A stretch of DNA of 64,000 bases from Hydractinia symbiolongicarpus (lineage: Eukaryota; Cnidaria; Hydrozoa; Anthoathecata; Hydractiniidae), in NCBI RefSeq assembly GCF_029227915.1, contig NC_079888.1, positions 1,178,001-1,242,000 on the forward strand, in the 5' to 3' direction. Positions 1 to 15,755 of this stretch are shown one piece after another (position 1 is the first letter of the stretch; each line of letters opens with the position of its first letter). A program made the translations under genes and the position numbers. The notes beneath the pieces were generated by a model. The model worked only from the letters and a program-made list of their open reading frames with translations, was not told the DNA's origin and did no database searches.

Positions 1-3000
1 ATTTCTTTAGCGGGAAATAACGGATAGGATTGGTCCCACAGTAAAAAATGACTTATTTATCGAAATTTTCAATTGAAGCGCTACCACAGGGTCCAGTGTA
101 ATCGCTGAGTTCTGGGAATCATGTCGAGTTAAAAAAAATTTTATTTCTTGGAGTCCAATTGGCTCATTTATCACATTTATAAGATCACAGTCCAGAATCA
201 GTTTAATTAAGTCCCAAAGTCAATCGTTTCACTGTTAAAAGCGATACAACTTAGTAATATCGGAGCAAAAGCACTAAATACATGTAGGTACGAATATGTG
301 AAGCAACCGTTGTAACTCAAACGGATTGACACCGTTAGAAAGTCAATGAAAGGTAGTTTTAGAAACTGTCTCTATTTCTTTAGCGGGAACTAACGGATAG
401 GATTGGTCCCACAATAAAAAATGACTTATTTATCGAAATTTTTAAATGAAGCGCTACCACAGGGTCCAGTGTAATCGCTGAGTTCCGGCAATCATGTCGA
501 GTTAAAAAGAATGTTATTTCTTGGAGCTCAATTGGCTCATTTATCACATTTATAAGGTCACAGTCCAGAATCAGTTCAATTAAGTCCCACAGTCAATCGT
601 TTCACTTTTAAAAGCGATACAACTTAGTATTATCGGAAAAAATCGCTAAATACATGTTGGTACGAATATGTGAAGCAACTGTTGTAACTCAAACGGATTG
701 ACACCGTTAGAAAGTCAATGAATGGTAGTTTTTGAAACTGTCTCTATTTTTTCAGCGTGAACTAACGGATAGGATTGGTCCCACAGTAAAAAATGACTTA
801 TTTATCGAAATTTTTAAATGAAGCGCTACCACAGGGTCCAGTGTAATCGCTGAGTTCCGGCAATCATGTCGAGTTAAAAAGAATTTTATTTCTTGGAGCT
901 CAATTGGCTCATTTATCACATTTATAAGTTCACAGTCCGGAATCAGTTCAATTAAGTCCCACAGCCAATCGTTTCACTTTTAAAAGCGGTACAACTTAGT
1001 AATATCGGAAAAAATCGCTAAATACATGTTGGTACGAATATGTGAAGCAACTGTTGTAACTCAAACGGATTGACACCGTTAGAAAGTCAATGAATGGTAG
1101 TTTTTGAAACTGTCTCTATTTCTTCAGCGTGAACTAACGGATAGGATTGGTCCCACAGTAAAAAATGACTTATTTATCGAAATTTTTAAATGAAGCGCTA
1201 CCACAGGGTTCAGTGTAATCGCTGAGTTTCGGCAATCATGTCGAGTTAAAAAGAATGTTATTTCTTGGAGCTCAATTAGCTCATTTATAACATTTATAAG
1301 TTCACCGTCCAGAATCAGTTCAATTAAGTCCCACAGTCAATTGTTTCACTTTTAAAAGCGATACAACTTAGTAATATCGGAAAAAATCGCTAAATACATG
1401 TTGGTACGAATATGTGAAGCAACCGTTGTAACTCAAACGGATTGACACCGTTGGAAAGACAATGAAATGTAGTTTTTGAAACTGTCTCTATTTCTTCAGC
1501 GTGAACTAACGGCTAGGATTGGTCCCACAGTAAAAAATGACTTATTAATCTTAATTTTTAAATGAAGCGCTACCACACCGCCCAGTGTAATCGCTGAGTT
1601 CCAGCAATCCTTTCAAATTAAGAAGAATGTCATTCCTTGAAGTCCAATTGGCTCATTTATCACATTTATCAGGTCACAGTCCAGAATCAGTTCAACTAAG
1701 TCCCACAGTCAATCCGTTCACCGTTAAAAGCGATACAACTTAGTAATATCGGAGCAAAAGCACTAAATACATGTTGGTACGAATATGTGAAGCAACCGTT
1801 GTAACTCAAACGGATTGGCACCGTTAGAAAGTCAATGAAAGGTAGTTTTTGAAACTGTCTCTATTTCTTTAGCGGGAAATAACGGATAGGATTGGTCCCA
1901 CAGTAAAAAATGACTTATTTATCGAAATTTTCAATTGAAGCGCTACCACAGGGTCCAGTGTAATCGCTGAGTTCTGGGAATCATGTCGAGTTAAAAAGAA
2001 TTTTATTTCTTGGAGTCCAATTGGCTCATTTATCACATTTATAAGATCACAGTCCAGAATCAGTTTAATTAAGTCCCAAAGTCAATCGTTTCACTGTTAA
2101 AAGCGATACAACTTAGTAATATCGGAGAAAAAGCACTAAATACATGTTGGTACGAATATGTGAAGCAACTGTTGTAACTCAAACGGATTGACACCGTTAG
2201 AAAGTCAATGAATGGTAGTTTTTGAAACTGTCTCTATTTTTTCAGCGTGAACTAACGGATAGGATTGGTCCCACAGTAAAAAATGACTTATTTATCGAAA
2301 TTTTTAAATGAAGCGCTACCACAGGGTCCAGTGTAATCGCTGAGTTCCGGCAATCATGTCGAGTTAAAAAGAATTTTATTTCTTGGAGCTCAATTGGCTC
2401 ATTTATCACATTTATAAGTTCACAGTCCGGAATCAGTTCAATTAAGTCCCACAGCCAATCGTTTCACTTTTAAAAGCGGTACAACTTAGTAATATCGGAA
2501 AAAATCGCTAAATACATGTTGGTACGAATATGTGAAGCAACTGTTGTAACTCAAACGGATTGACACCGTTAGAAAGTCAATGAATGGTAGTTTTTGAAAC
2601 TGTCTCTATTTCTTCAGCGTGAACTAACGGATAGGATTGGTCCCACAGTAAAAAATGACTTATTTATCGAAATTTTTAAATGAAGCGCTACCACAGGGTT
2701 CAGTGTAATCGCTGAGTTTCGGCAATCATGTCGAGTTAAAAAGAATGTTATTTCTTGGAGCTCAATTAGCTCATTTATAACATTTATAAGTTCACCGTCC
2801 AGAATCAGTTCAATTAAGTCCCACAGTCAATTGTTTCACTTTTAAAAGCGATACAACTTAGTAATATCGGAAAAAATCGCTAAATACATGTTGGTACGAA
2901 TATGTGAAGCAACCGTTGTAACTCAAACGGATTGACACCGTTGGAAAGACAATGAAATGTAGTTTTTGAAACTGTCTCTATTTCTTCAGCGTGAACTAAC

Positions 3001-6000
3001 GGCTAGGATTGGTCCCACAGTAAAAAATGACTTATTAATCTTAATTTTTAAATGAAGCGCTACCACACCGCCCAGTGTAATCGCTGAGTTCCAGCAATCC
3101 TTTCAAATTAAGAAGAATGTCATTCCTTGAAGTGCAATTGGCTCATTTATCACATTTATCAGGTCACAGTCCAGAATCAGTTCAACTAAGTCCCACAGTC
3201 AATCCGTTCACCGTTAAAAGCGATACAACTTAGTAATATCGGAGCAAAAGCACTAAATACATGTTGGTACGAATATGTGAAGCAACCGTTGTAACTCAAA
3301 CGGATTGGCACCGTTAGAAAGTCAATGAAAGGTACTTTTTGAAACTGTCTCTATTTCTTTAGCGGGAAATAACGGATAGGATTGGTCCCACAGTAAAAAA
3401 TGACTTATTTATCGAAATTTTCAATTGAAGCGCTACCACAGGGTCCAGTGTAATCGCTGAGTTCTGGGAATCATGTCGAGTTAAAAAAAATTTTATTTCT
3501 TGGAGTCCAATTGGCTCATTTATCACATTTATAAGATCACAGTCCAGAATCAGTTTAATTAAGTCCCAAAGTCAATCGTTTCACTGTTAAAAGCGATACA
3601 ACTTAGTAATATCGGAGCAAAAGCACTAAATACATGTAGGTACGAATATGTGAAGCAACCGTTGTAACTCAAACGGATTGACACCGTTAGAAAGTCAATG
3701 AAATGTAGTTTTAGAAACTGTCTCTATTTCTTTAGCGGGAACTAACGGCTAGGATTGGTCCCACAGTAAAAAATGACTTATTAATCTTAATTTTTAAATG
3801 AAGCGCTACCACACCGCCCAGTGTAATCGCTGAGTTCCAGCAATCCTTTCAAATTAAGAAGAATGTCATTCCTTGAAGTGCAATTGGCTCATTTATCACA
3901 TTTATCAGGTCACAGTCCAGAATCAGTTCAACTAAGTCCCACAGTCAATCCGTTCACCGTTAAAAGCGATACAACTTAGTAATATCGGAGCAAAAGCACT
4001 AAATACATGTTGGTACGAATATGTGAAGCAACCGTTGTAACTCAAACGGATTGGCACCGTTAGAAAGTCAATGAAAGGTACTTTTTGAAACTGTCTCTAT
4101 TTCTTTAGCGGGAAATAACGGATAGGATTGGTCCCACAGTAAAAAATGACTTATTTATCGAAATTTTCAATTGAAGCGCTACCACAGGGTCCAGTGTAAT
4201 CGCTGAGTTCTGGGAATCATGTTGAGTTAAAAAAAATTTTATTTCTTGGAGTCCAATTGGCTCATTTATCACATTTATAAGATCACAGTCCAGAATCAGT
4301 TTAATTAAGTCCCAAAGTCAATCGTTTCACTGTTAAAAGCGATACAACTTAGTAATATCGGAGCAAAAGCACTAAATACATGTAGGTACGAATATGTGAA
4401 GCAACCGTTGTAACTCAAACGGATTGACACCGTTAGAAAGTCAATGAAAGGTAGTTTTAGAAACTGTCTCTATTTCTTTAGCGGGAACTAACGGATAGGA
4501 TTGGTCCCACAATAAAAAATGACTTATTTATCGAAATTTTTAAATGAAGCGCTACCACAGGGTCCAGTGTAATCGCTGAGTTCCGGCAATCATGTCGAGT
4601 TAAAAAGAATGTTATTTCTTGGAGCTCAATTGGCTCATTTATCACATTTATAAGTTCACAGTCCAGAATCAGTTCAATTAAGTCCCACAGTCAATCGTTT
4701 CACTTTTAAAAGCGATACAACTTAGTATTATCGGAAAAAATCGCTAAATACATGTTGGTACGAATATGTGAAGCAACTGTTGTAACTCAAACGGATTGAC
4801 ACCGTTAGAAAGTCAATGAATGGTAGTTTTTGAAACTGTCTCTATTTTTTCAGCGTGAACTAACGGATAGGATTGGTCCCACAGTAAAAAATGACTTATT
4901 TATCGAAATTTTTAAATGAAGCGCTACCACAGGGTCCAGTGTAATCGCTGAGTTCCGGCAATCATGTCGAGTTAAAAAGAATTTTATTTCTTGGAGCTCA
5001 ATTGGCTCATTTATCACATTTATAAGTTCACAGTCCGGAATCAGTTCAATTAAGTCCCACAGCCAATCGTTTCACTTTTAAAAGCGGTACAACTTAGTAA
5101 TATCGGAAAAAATCGCTAAATACATGTTGGTACGAATATGTGAAGCAACTGTTGTAACTCAAACGGATTGACACCGTTAGAAAGTCAATGAATGGTAGTT
5201 TTTGAAACTGTCTCTATTTCTTCAGCGTGAACTAACGGATAGGATTGGTCCCACAGTAAAAAATGACTTATTTATCGAAATTTTTAAATGAAGCGCTACC
5301 ACAGGGTTCAGTGTAATCGCTGAGTTTCGGCAATCATGTCGAGTTAAAAAGAATGTTATTTCTTGGAGCTCAATTAGCTCATTTATAACATTTATAAGTT
5401 CACCGTCCAGAATCAGTTCAATTAAGTCCCACAGTCAATTGTTTCACTTTTAAAAGCGATACAACTTAGTAATATCGGAAAAAATCGCTAAATACATGTT
5501 GGTACGAATATGTGAAGCAACCGTTGTAACTCAAACGGATTGACACCGTTGGAAAGACAATGAAATGTAGTTTTTGAAACTGTCTCTATTTCTTCAGCGT
5601 GAACTAACGGCTAGGATTGGTCCCACAGTAAAAAATGACTTATTAATCTTAATTTTTAAATGAAGCGCTACCACACCGCCCAGTGTAATCGCTGAGTTCC
5701 AGCAATCCTTTCAAATTAAGAAGAATGTCATTCCTTGAAGTCCAATTGGCTCATTTATCACATTTATCAGGTCACAGTCCAGAATCAGTTCAACTAAGTC
5801 CCACAGTCAATCCGTTCACCGTTAAAAGCGATACAACTTAGTAATATCGGAGCAAAAGCACTAAATACATGTTGGTACGAATATGTGAAGCAACCGTTGT
5901 AACTCAAACGGATTGGCACCGTTAGAAAGTCAATGAAAGGTAGTTTTTGAAACTGTCTCTATTTCTTTAGCGGGAAATAACGGATAGGATTGGTCCCACA

Positions 6001-9000
6001 GTAAAAAATGACTTATTTATCGAAATTTTCAATTGAAGCGCTACCACAGGGTCCAGTGTAATCGCTGAGTTCTGGGAATCATGTCGAGTTAAAAAGAATT
6101 TTATTTCTTGGAGTCCAATTGGCTCATTTATCACATTTATAAGATCACAGTCCAGAATCAGTTTAATTAAGTCCCAATGTCAATCGTTTCACTGTTAAAA
6201 GCGATACAACTTAGTAATATCGGAGAAAAAGCACTAAATACATGTAGGTACGAATATGTGAAGCAACCGTTGTAACTCAAACGGATTGACACCGTTAGAA
6301 AGACAATGAAATGTAGTTTTTGAAACTGTCTCTATTTCTTCAGCGTGAACTAACGGATAGGATTGGTCCCACAATAAAAAATGACTTATTTATCGAAATT
6401 TTTAAATGAAGCGCTACCAGAGGGTCCAGTGTAATCGCTGAGTTCTGGGAATTATGTCAAGTTAAAAAGAATGTTATTTCTTGGAGTCCAATTGGCTCAT
6501 TTATCACATTTATCAGGTCACAGTCCAGAATCAGTTCAACTAAGTCCCACAGTCAATCCGTTCACCGTTAAAAACGATACAACTTAGTAATATCGGAGCA
6601 AAAGCACTAAATACATGTTGGTACGAATATGTGAAGCAACCGTTTTAACTCAAACGGATTGACACCGTTAGAAAGTCAATGAAAGGTAGTTTTAGAAACT
6701 GTCTCTATTTCTTTAGCGGGAACTAACGGATAGGATTGGTCCCACAGTAAAAAATGACTTATTTATCGAAAGTTTTAAATGAAGCGCTACCACAGGGTCC
6801 AGTGTAATCGCTGAGTTCCGGCAATCATGTCGAGTTAAAAAGAATGTTATTTCTTGGAGCTCAATTGGCTCATTTATCACATTTATAAGTTCACAGTCCA
6901 GAATCAGTTCAATTAAGTCCCACAGTCAATTGTTTCACTTTTAAAAGCGATACAACTTAGTATTATCGGAAAAAATCGCTAAATACATGTTGGTACGAAT
7001 ATGTGAAGCAACTGTTGTAACTCAAACGGATTGACACCGTTAGAAAGTCAATGAATGGTAGTTTTTGAAACTGTCTCTATTTTTTCAGCGTGAACTAACG
7101 GATAGGATTGGTCCCACAGTAAAAAATGACTTATTTATCGAAATTTTTAAATGAAGCGCTACCACAGGGTCCAGTGTAATCGCTGAGTTCCGGCAATCAT
7201 GTCGAGTTAAAAAGAATTTTATTTCTTGGAGCTCAATTGGCTCATTTATCACATTTATAAGTTCACAGTCCGGAATCAGTTCAATTAAGTCCCACAGCCA
7301 ATCGTTTCACTTTTAAAAGCGGTACAACTTAGTAATATCGGAAAAAATCGCTAAATACATGTTGGTACGAATATGTGAAGCAACTGTTGTAACTCAAACG
7401 GATTGACACCGTTAGAAAGTCAATGAATGGTAGTTTTTGAAACTGTCTCTATTTCTTCAGCGTGAACTAACGGATAGGATTGGTCCCACAGTAAAAAATG
7501 ACTTATTTATCGAAATTTTTAAATGAAGCGCTACCACAGGGTTCAGTGTATTCGCTGAGTTTCGGCAATCATGTCGAGTTAAAAAGAATGTTATTTCTTG
7601 GAGCTCAATTAGCTCATTTATAACATTTATAAGTTCACCGTCCAGAATCAGTTCAATTAAGTCCCACAGTCAATTGTTTCACTTTTAAAAGCGATACAAC
7701 TTAGTAATATCGGAAAAAATCGCTAAATACATGTTGGTACGAATATGTGAAGCAACCGTTGTAACTCAAACGGATTGACACCGTTGGAAAGACAATGAAA
7801 TGTAGTTTTTGAAACTGTCTCTATTTCTTCAGCGTGAACTAACGGCTAGGATTGGTCCCACAGTAAAAAATGACTTATTAATCTTAATTTTTAAATGAAG
7901 CGCTACCACACCGCCCAGTGTAATCGCTGAGTTCCAGCAATCCTTTCAAATTAAGAAGAATGTCATTCCTTGAAGTCCAATTGGCTCATTTATCACATTT
8001 GTCAGGTCACAGTCCAGAATCAGTTCAACTAAGTCCCACAGTCAATCCGTTCACCGTTAAAAGCGATACAACTTAGTAATATCGGCGCAAAAGCACTAAA
8101 TACATGTTGGTACGAATATGTGAAGCAACCGTTTTAACTCAAACGGATTGACACCGTTAGAAAGTCAATGAAAGGTAGTTTTAGAAACTGTCTCTATTTC
8201 TTTAGCGGGAACTAACGGATAGGATTGGTCCCACAGTAAAAAAATGACTTATTTATCGAAATTTTTAAATGAAGCGCTACCACAGGGTCCAGTGTAATCG
8301 CTGAGTTCCGGCATTCATGTCGAGTTAAAAAGAATGTTATTTCTTGGAGCTCAATTGGCTCATTTATCACATTTATAAGTTCACAGTCCAGAATCAGTTC
8401 AATTAAGTCCCACAGTCAATCGTTTCACTTTTAAAAGCGATACAACTTAGTATTATCGGAAAAAATCGCTAAATACATGTTGGTACGAATATGTGAAGCA
8501 ACTGTTGTAACTCAAACGGATTGACACCGTTAGAAAGTCAATGAATGGTAGTTTTTGAAACTGTCTCTATTTTTTCAGCGTGAACTAACGGATAGGATTG
8601 GTCCCACAGTAAAAAATGACTTATTTATCGAAATTTTTAAATGAAGCGCTACCACAGGGTCCAGTGTAATCGCTGAGTTCCGGCAATCATGTCGAGTTAA
8701 AAAGAATTTTATTTCTTGGAGCTCATTTGGCTCATTTATCACATTTATAAGTTCACAGTCCGGAATCAGTTCAATTAAGTCCCACAGCCAATCGTTTCAC
8801 TTTTAAAAGCGGTACAACTTAGTAATATCGGAAAAAATCGCTAAATACATGTTGGTACGAATATGTGAAGCAACTGTTGTAACTCAAACGGATTGACACC
8901 GTTAGAAAGTCAATGAATGGTAGTTTTTGAAACTGTCTCTATTTCTTCAGCGTGAACTAACGGATAGGATTGGTCCCACAGTAAAAAATGACTTATTTAT

Positions 9001-12000
9001 CGAAATTTTTAAATGAAGCGCTACCACAGGGTTCAGTGTAATCGCTGAGTTTCGGCAATCATGTCGAGTTAAAAAGAATGTTATTTCTTGGAGCTCAATT
9101 AGCTCATTTATAACATTTATAAGTTCACCGTCCAGAATCAGTTCAATTAAGTCCCACAGTCAATTGTTTCACTTTTAAAAGCGATACAACTTAGTAATAT
9201 CGGAAAAAATCGCTAAATACATGTTGGTACGAATATGTGAAGCAACCGTTGTAACTCAAACGGATTGACACCGTTGGAAAGACAATGAAATGTAGTTTTT
9301 GAAACTGTCTCTATTTCTTCAGCGTGAACTAACGGCTAGGATTGGTCCCACAGTAAAAAATGACTTATTAATCTTAATTTTTAAATGAAGCGCTACCACA
9401 CCGCCCAGTGTAATCGCTGAGTTCCAGCAATCCTTTCAAATTAAGAAGAATGTCATTCCTTGAAGTCCAATTGGCTCATTTATCACATTTATCAGGTCAC
9501 AGTCCAGAATCAGTTCACCTAAGTCCCACAGTCAATCCGTTCACCGTTAAAAGCGAGACAACTTAGTAATATCGGAGCAAAAGCACTAAATACATGTTGG
9601 TACGAATATGTGAAGCAACCGTTGTAACTCAAACGGATTGGCACCGTTAGAAAGTCAATGAAAGGTAGTTTTTGAAACTGTCTCTATTTCTTTAGCGGGA
9701 AATAACGGATAGGATTGGTCCCACAGTAAAAAATGACTTATTTATCGAAATTTTCAAATGAAGCGCTACCACAGGGTCCAGTGTAATCGCTGAGTTCTGG
9801 GAATCATGTCGAGATAAAAAGAATTTTATTTCTTGGATTCCAATTGGCTCATTTCTCACATTTATAAGATCACAGTCCAGAATCAGTTTAATTAAGTCCC
9901 AAAGTCAATCGTTTCACTGTTAAAAGCGATACAACTTAGTAATATCGGAGCAAAAGCACTAAATACATGTAGGTACGAATATGTGAAGCAACCGTTGTAA
10001 CTCAAACGGATTGACACCGTTAGAAAGTCAATGAATGGTAGTTTTTGAAACTGTCTCTATTTTTTCAGCGTGAACTAACGGATAGGATTGGTCCCACAGT
10101 AAAAAATGACTTATTTATCGAAATTTTTAAATGAAGCGCTACCACAGGGTCCAGTGTAATCGCTGAGTTCTGGGAATCATGTCGAGTTAAAAAGAATGTT
10201 ATTTCTTGGAGTCCAATTGGCTCATTTATCACATTTATAAGATCACAGTCCAGAATCAGTTTAATTAATTCCCAAAGTCAATCGTTTCACTGTTAAAAGC
10301 GATACAACTTAGTAATATCGGAACAAAATCACTAAATACATGTTGGTACGAATATGTGACGCAACCGTTGTAACTCAAACGGATTGACACCGTTAAAAAG
10401 ACAATGAAATGTAGTTTTTGAAACTGTCTCTATTTCTTCAGCGTGAACTAACGGCTAGGATTGGTCCCACAGTAAAAAATGACTTATTAATCTTAATTTT
10501 TAAATGAAGCGCTACCACACAGCCCAGTGTAATCGCTGAGTTCCCGCAATCCTGTCAAATTAAGAAGAATGTCATTCCTTGGAGTCCAATTGGCTCGTTT
10601 ATCACATTTATCAGGTCACAGTCCAGAATCAGTTCAACTAAGTCCCACAGTCAATCCGTTCACCGTTAAAAGCGATACAACTTAGTAATATCGGAGCAAA
10701 AGCACTAAATACATGTTGGTACGAATATGTGAAGCAACCGTTTTAACTCAAACGGATTGACACCGTTAGAAAGTCAATGAAAGGTAGTTTTAGAAACTGT
10801 CTCTATTTCTTTAGCGGGAACTAACGGATAGGATTGGTCCCACAGTAAAAAATGACTTATTTATCGAAATTTTTAAATGAAGCGCTACCACAGGGTCCAG
10901 TGTAATCGCTGAGTTCCGGCAATCATGTCGAGTTAAAAAGAATGTTATTTCTTGGAGCTCAATTGGCTCATTTATCACATTTATAAGTTCACAGTCCAGA
11001 ATCAGTTCAATTAAGTCCCACAGTCAATCGTTTCACTTTTAAAAGCGATACAACTTAGTATTATCGGAAAAAATCGCTACATACATGTTGGTACGAATAT
11101 GTGGAGCAACTGTTGTAACTCAAACGGATTGACACCGTTAGAAAGTCAATGAATGGTAGTTTTTGAAACTGTCTCTATTTTTTCAGCGTGAACTAACGGA
11201 TAGGATTGGTCCCACAGTAAAAAATGACTTATTTATCGAAATTTTTAAATGAAGCGCTACCACAGGGTCCAGTGTAATCGCTGAGTTCTGGGAATCATGT
11301 CGAGTTAAAAAGAATGTTATTTCTTGGAGTCCAATTGGCTCATTTATCACATTTATAAGATCACAGTCCAGAATCAGTTTAATTAATTCCCAAAGTCAAT
11401 CCGGTCACCGTTAAAAGCGATACAACTTAGTAATATCGGAGCAAAAGCACTAAATACATGTTGGTACGAATATGTGACGCATCCGTTGTAACTCAAACGG
11501 ATTGACACCGTTAAAAAGACAATGAAATGTAGTTTTTGAAACTGTCTCTATTTCTTCAGCGTGAACTAACGGCTAGGATTGGTCCCACAGTAAAAAATGA
11601 CTTATTAATCTTAATTTTTAAATGAAGCGCTACCACACAGCCCAGTGTAATCGCTGAGTTCCCGCAATCCTGTCAAATTAAGAAGAATGTCATTCCTTGG
11701 AGTCCAATTGGCTCGTTTATCACATTTATCAGGTCACAGTCCAGAATCAGTTCAACTAAGTCCCACAGTCAATCCGGTCACCGTTAAAAGCGATACAACT
11801 TAGTAATATCGGAGCAAAAGCACTAAATACATGTTGGTACGAATATGTGAAGCAACCGTTGTAACTCAAACGGGTTGACACCGTTAGAAAGACAATGAAA
11901 TGTAGTTTTTGAAACTGTCTCTATTTCTTCAGCGTGAACTAACGGATAGGATTGGTCCCACAATAAAAAATGACTTATTTATCGAAATTTTTAAATGAAG

Positions 12001-15000
12001 CGCTACCACAGGGTCCAGTGTAATCGCTGAGTTCTGGGAATTATGTCAAGTTAAAAAGAATGTTATTTCTTGGAGTCCAATTGGCTCATTTATCACATTT
12101 ATCAGGTCACAGTCCAGAATCAGTTCAACTAAGTCCCACAGTCAATCCGTTCACCGTTAAAAACGATACAACTTAGTAATATCGGAGCAAAAGCACTAAA
12201 TACATGTTGGTACGAATATGTGAAGCAACCGTTTTAACTCAAACGGATTGACACCGTTAGAAAGTCAATGAAAGGTAGTTTTAGAAACTGTCTCTATTTC
12301 TTTAGCGGGAACTAACGGATAGGATTGGTCCCACAGTAAAAAATGACTTATTTATCGAAATTTTTAAATGAAGCGCTACCACAGGGTCCAGTGTAATCGC
12401 TGAGTTCCGGCAATCATGTCGAGTTAAAAAGAATGTTATTTCTTGGAGCTCAATTGGCTCATTTATCACATTTATAAGTTCACAGTCCAGAATCAGTTCA
12501 ATTAAGTCCCACAGTCAATCGTTTCACTTTTAAAAGCGATACAACTTAGTATTATCGGAAAAAATCGCTAAATACATGTTGGTACGAATATGTGAAGCAA
12601 CTGTTGTAACTCAAACGGATTGACACCGTTAGAAAGTCAATGAATGGTAGTTTTTGAAACTGTCTCTATTTTTTCAGCGTGAACTAACGGATAGGATTGG
12701 TCCCACAGTAAAAAATGACTTATTTATCGAAATTTTTAAATGAAGCGCTACCACAGGGTCCAGTGTAATCGCTGAGTTCTGGGAATCATGTCGAGTTAAA
12801 AAGAATGTTATTTCTTGGAGTCCAATTGGCTCATTTATCACATTTATAAGATCACAGTCCAGAATCAGTTTAATTAATTCCCAAAGTCAATCGTTTCACT
12901 GTTAAAAGCGATACAACTTAGTAATATCGGAACAAAATCACTAAATACATGTTGGTACGAATATGTGACGCAACCGTTGTAACTCAAACGGATTGACACC
13001 GTTAAAAAGACAATGAAATGTAGTTTTTGAAACTGTCTCTATTTCTTCAGCGTGAACTAACGGCTAGGATTGGTCCCACAGTAAAAAATGACTTATTAAT
13101 CTTAATTTTTAAATGAAGCGCTACCACAGGGTCCAGTGTAATCGCTGAGTTCCGGCTATCATGTCGAGTTAAGAAGAATGTCATTCCTTGGAGTCCAATT
13201 GGCTCGTTTATCACATTTATCAGGTCACAGTCCAGAATCAGTTCAACTAAGTCCCACAGTCAATCCGTTCACCGTTAAAAGCGATACAACTTAGTAATAT
13301 CGGAGCAAAAGCACTAAATACATGTTGGTACGAATATGTGAAGCAACCGTTGTAACTCAAACGGGTTGACACCGTTAGAAAGACAATGAAATGTAGTTTT
13401 TGAAACTGTCTCTATTTCTTCAGCGTGAACTAACGGATAGGATTGGTCCCACAATAAAAAATGACTTATTTATCGAAATTTTTAAATGAAGCGCTACCAC
13501 AGGGTCCAGTGTAATCGCTGAGTTCTGGGAATTACGTGAAGTTAAAAAGAATGTTATTTCTTGGAGTCCAATTGGCTCATTTATCACATTTATCAGGTCA
13601 CAGTCCAGAATCAGTTCAACTAAGTCCCACAGTCAATCCGTTCACCGTTAAAAACGATACAACTTAGTAATATCGGAGCAAAAGCACTAAATACATGTTG
13701 GTACGAATATGTGAAGCAACCGTTGTAACTCAAACGGATTGACACCGTTAGAAAGTCAATGAAAGGTAGTTTTAGAAACTGTCTCTATTTCTTTAGCGGG
13801 AACTAACGGATAGGATTGGTCCCACAGTAAAAAATGACTTATTTATCGAAATTTTTAAATGAAGCGCTACCACAGGGTCCAGTGTAATCGCTGAGTTCCG
13901 GCAATCATGTCGAGTTAAAAAGAATGTTATTTCTTGGAGCTCAATTGGCTCATTTATCACATTTATAAGTTCACAGTCCAGAATCAGTTCAATTAAGTCC
14001 CACAGTCAATCGTTTCACTTTTAAAAGCGATACAACTTAGTATTATCGGAAAAAATCGCTAAATACATGTTGGTACGAATATGTGAAGCAACTGTTGTAA
14101 CTCAAACGGATTGACACCGTTAGAAAGTCAATGAATGGTAGTTTTTGAAACTGTCTCTATTTTTTCAGCGTGAACTAACGGATAGGATTGGTCCCACAGT
14201 AAAAAATGACTTATTTATCGAAATTTTTAAATGAAGCGCTACCACAGGGTCCAGTGTAATCGCTGAGTTCTGGGAATCATGTCGAGTTAAAAAGAATGTT
14301 ATTTCTTGGAGTCCAATTGGCTCATTTATCACATTTATAAGATCACAGTCCAGAATCAGTTTAATTAATTTCCAATGTCAATCGTTTCACTGTTAAAAGC
14401 GATACAACTTAGTAATATCGGAACAAAATCACTAAATACATGTTGGTACGAATATGTGACGCAACCGTTGTAACTCAAACGGATTGACACCGTTAAAAAG
14501 ACAATGAAATGTAGTTTTTGAAACTGTCTCTATTTCTTCAGCGTGAACTAACGGCTAGGATTGGTCCCACAATAAAAAATGACTTATTTATCGAAATTTT
14601 TAAATGAAGCGCTACCACAGGGTCCAGTGTAATCGCTGAGTTCCCGCAATCCTGTCAAATTAAGAAGAATGTTATTTCTTGGAGTCCAATTGGCTCATTT
14701 ATCACATTTATCAGGTCACAGTCCAGAATCAGTTCAACTAAGTCCCACAGTCAATCCGTTCACCGTTAAAAACGATACAACTTAGTAATATCGGAGCAAA
14801 AGCACTAAATACATGTTGGTACGAATATGTGAAGCAACCGTTGTAACTCAAACTGATTGACACCGTTAGAAAGTCAATGAAAGGTAGTTTTAGAAACTGT
14901 CTCTATTTCTTTAGCGGGAACTAACGGATAGGATTGGTCCCACAGTAAAAAATGACTTATTTATCGAAATTTTTAAATGAAGCGCTACCACAGGGTCCAG

Positions 15001-15750
15001 TGTAATCGCTGAGTTCCGGCAATCATGTCGAGTTAAAAAGAATGTTATTTCTTGGAGCTCAATTGGCTCATTTATCACATTTATAAGTTCACAGTCCAGA
15101 ATCAGTTCAATTAAGTCCCACAGTCAATCGTTTCACTTTTAAAAGCGATACAACTTTGTAATATCGGAACAAAATCACTAAATACATGTTGGTACGAATA
15201 TGTGACGCAACCGTTGTAACTCAAACGGATTGACACCGTTAAAAAGACAATGAAATGTAGTTTTTGAAACTGTCTCTATTTCTTCAGCGTGAACTAACGG
15301 CTAGGATTGGTCCCACAGTAAAAAATGACTTATTAATCTTAATTTTTAAATGAAGCGCTACCACACAGCCCAGTGTAATCGCTGAGTTCCCGCAATCCTG
15401 TCAAATTAAGAAGAATGTCATTCCTTGGAGTCCAATTGGCTCGTTTATCACATTTATCAGGTCACACTCCAGAATCAGTTCAACTAAGTCCCACAGTCAA
15501 TCCGTTCACCGTTAAAAGCGATACAACTTAGTAATATCGGAGCAAAAGCACTAAATACATGTTGGTACGAATATGTGAAGCAACCGTTGTAACTCAAACG
15601 GGTTGACACCGTTAGAAAGACAATGAAATGTAGTTTTTGAAACTGTCTCTATTTCTTCAGCGTGAACTAAGGGATAGGATTGGTCCCACAGTAAAAAATG
15701 ACTTATTTATCGAAACTTTTAAATGAAGCGCTACCACAGGGTCCAGTGTG
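1..15750. repeat. Satellite array, left arm (about 372-bp monomer, higher-order repeats)
   Basis: Tandem monomers in one orientation. The landmark GAAACTGTCTCTATTT recurs at 362, 734, 1106, 1478 and 1851, a spacing of 372-373 bp. Monomer types differ by diagnostic variants: GGGAAATAAC, GGGAACTAACGG, CGTGAACTAACGG, and a GGCTAGG type with TTAATCTTAATTT. The GGCTAGG type recurs near 1510, 3000, 3747, 5608, 7851, 9339, 10455, 11570, 13062, 14551 and 15299, always a multiple of about 372 bp, so higher-order repeats of 2-6 monomers (often 4, about 1.49 kb) are present. The most conserved part contains TAAATACATGTTGGTACGAA. I see no genes; short minus-strand reading frames here are chance openings of the repeat. 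The array is cut by the window start. Confidence 0.97.
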
Positions 15751-15755
15751 ATCGC
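15751..15755. other. Left target-site duplication (ATCGC)
   Basis: The last five satellite bases before the element are ATCGC. The same five bases begin the satellite at 31597. The uninterrupted monomer reads GTGTAATCGCTGAG, so the two flanks rebuild one monomer with ATCGC doubled. The next base outward differs from the other flank. Confidence 0.85.

Noticed and set aside
1-15750. CENP-B box in the satellite
   Set aside because: The reverse complement of the conserved TACATGTTGGTACGAA region has TTCG-N4-A but lacks the CGGG part of the CENP-B box, so the match is not adequate.
1-15750. CRISPR array
   Set aside because: The repeats are 372-bp head-to-tail monomers without spacers, in eukaryotic-type satellite DNA.
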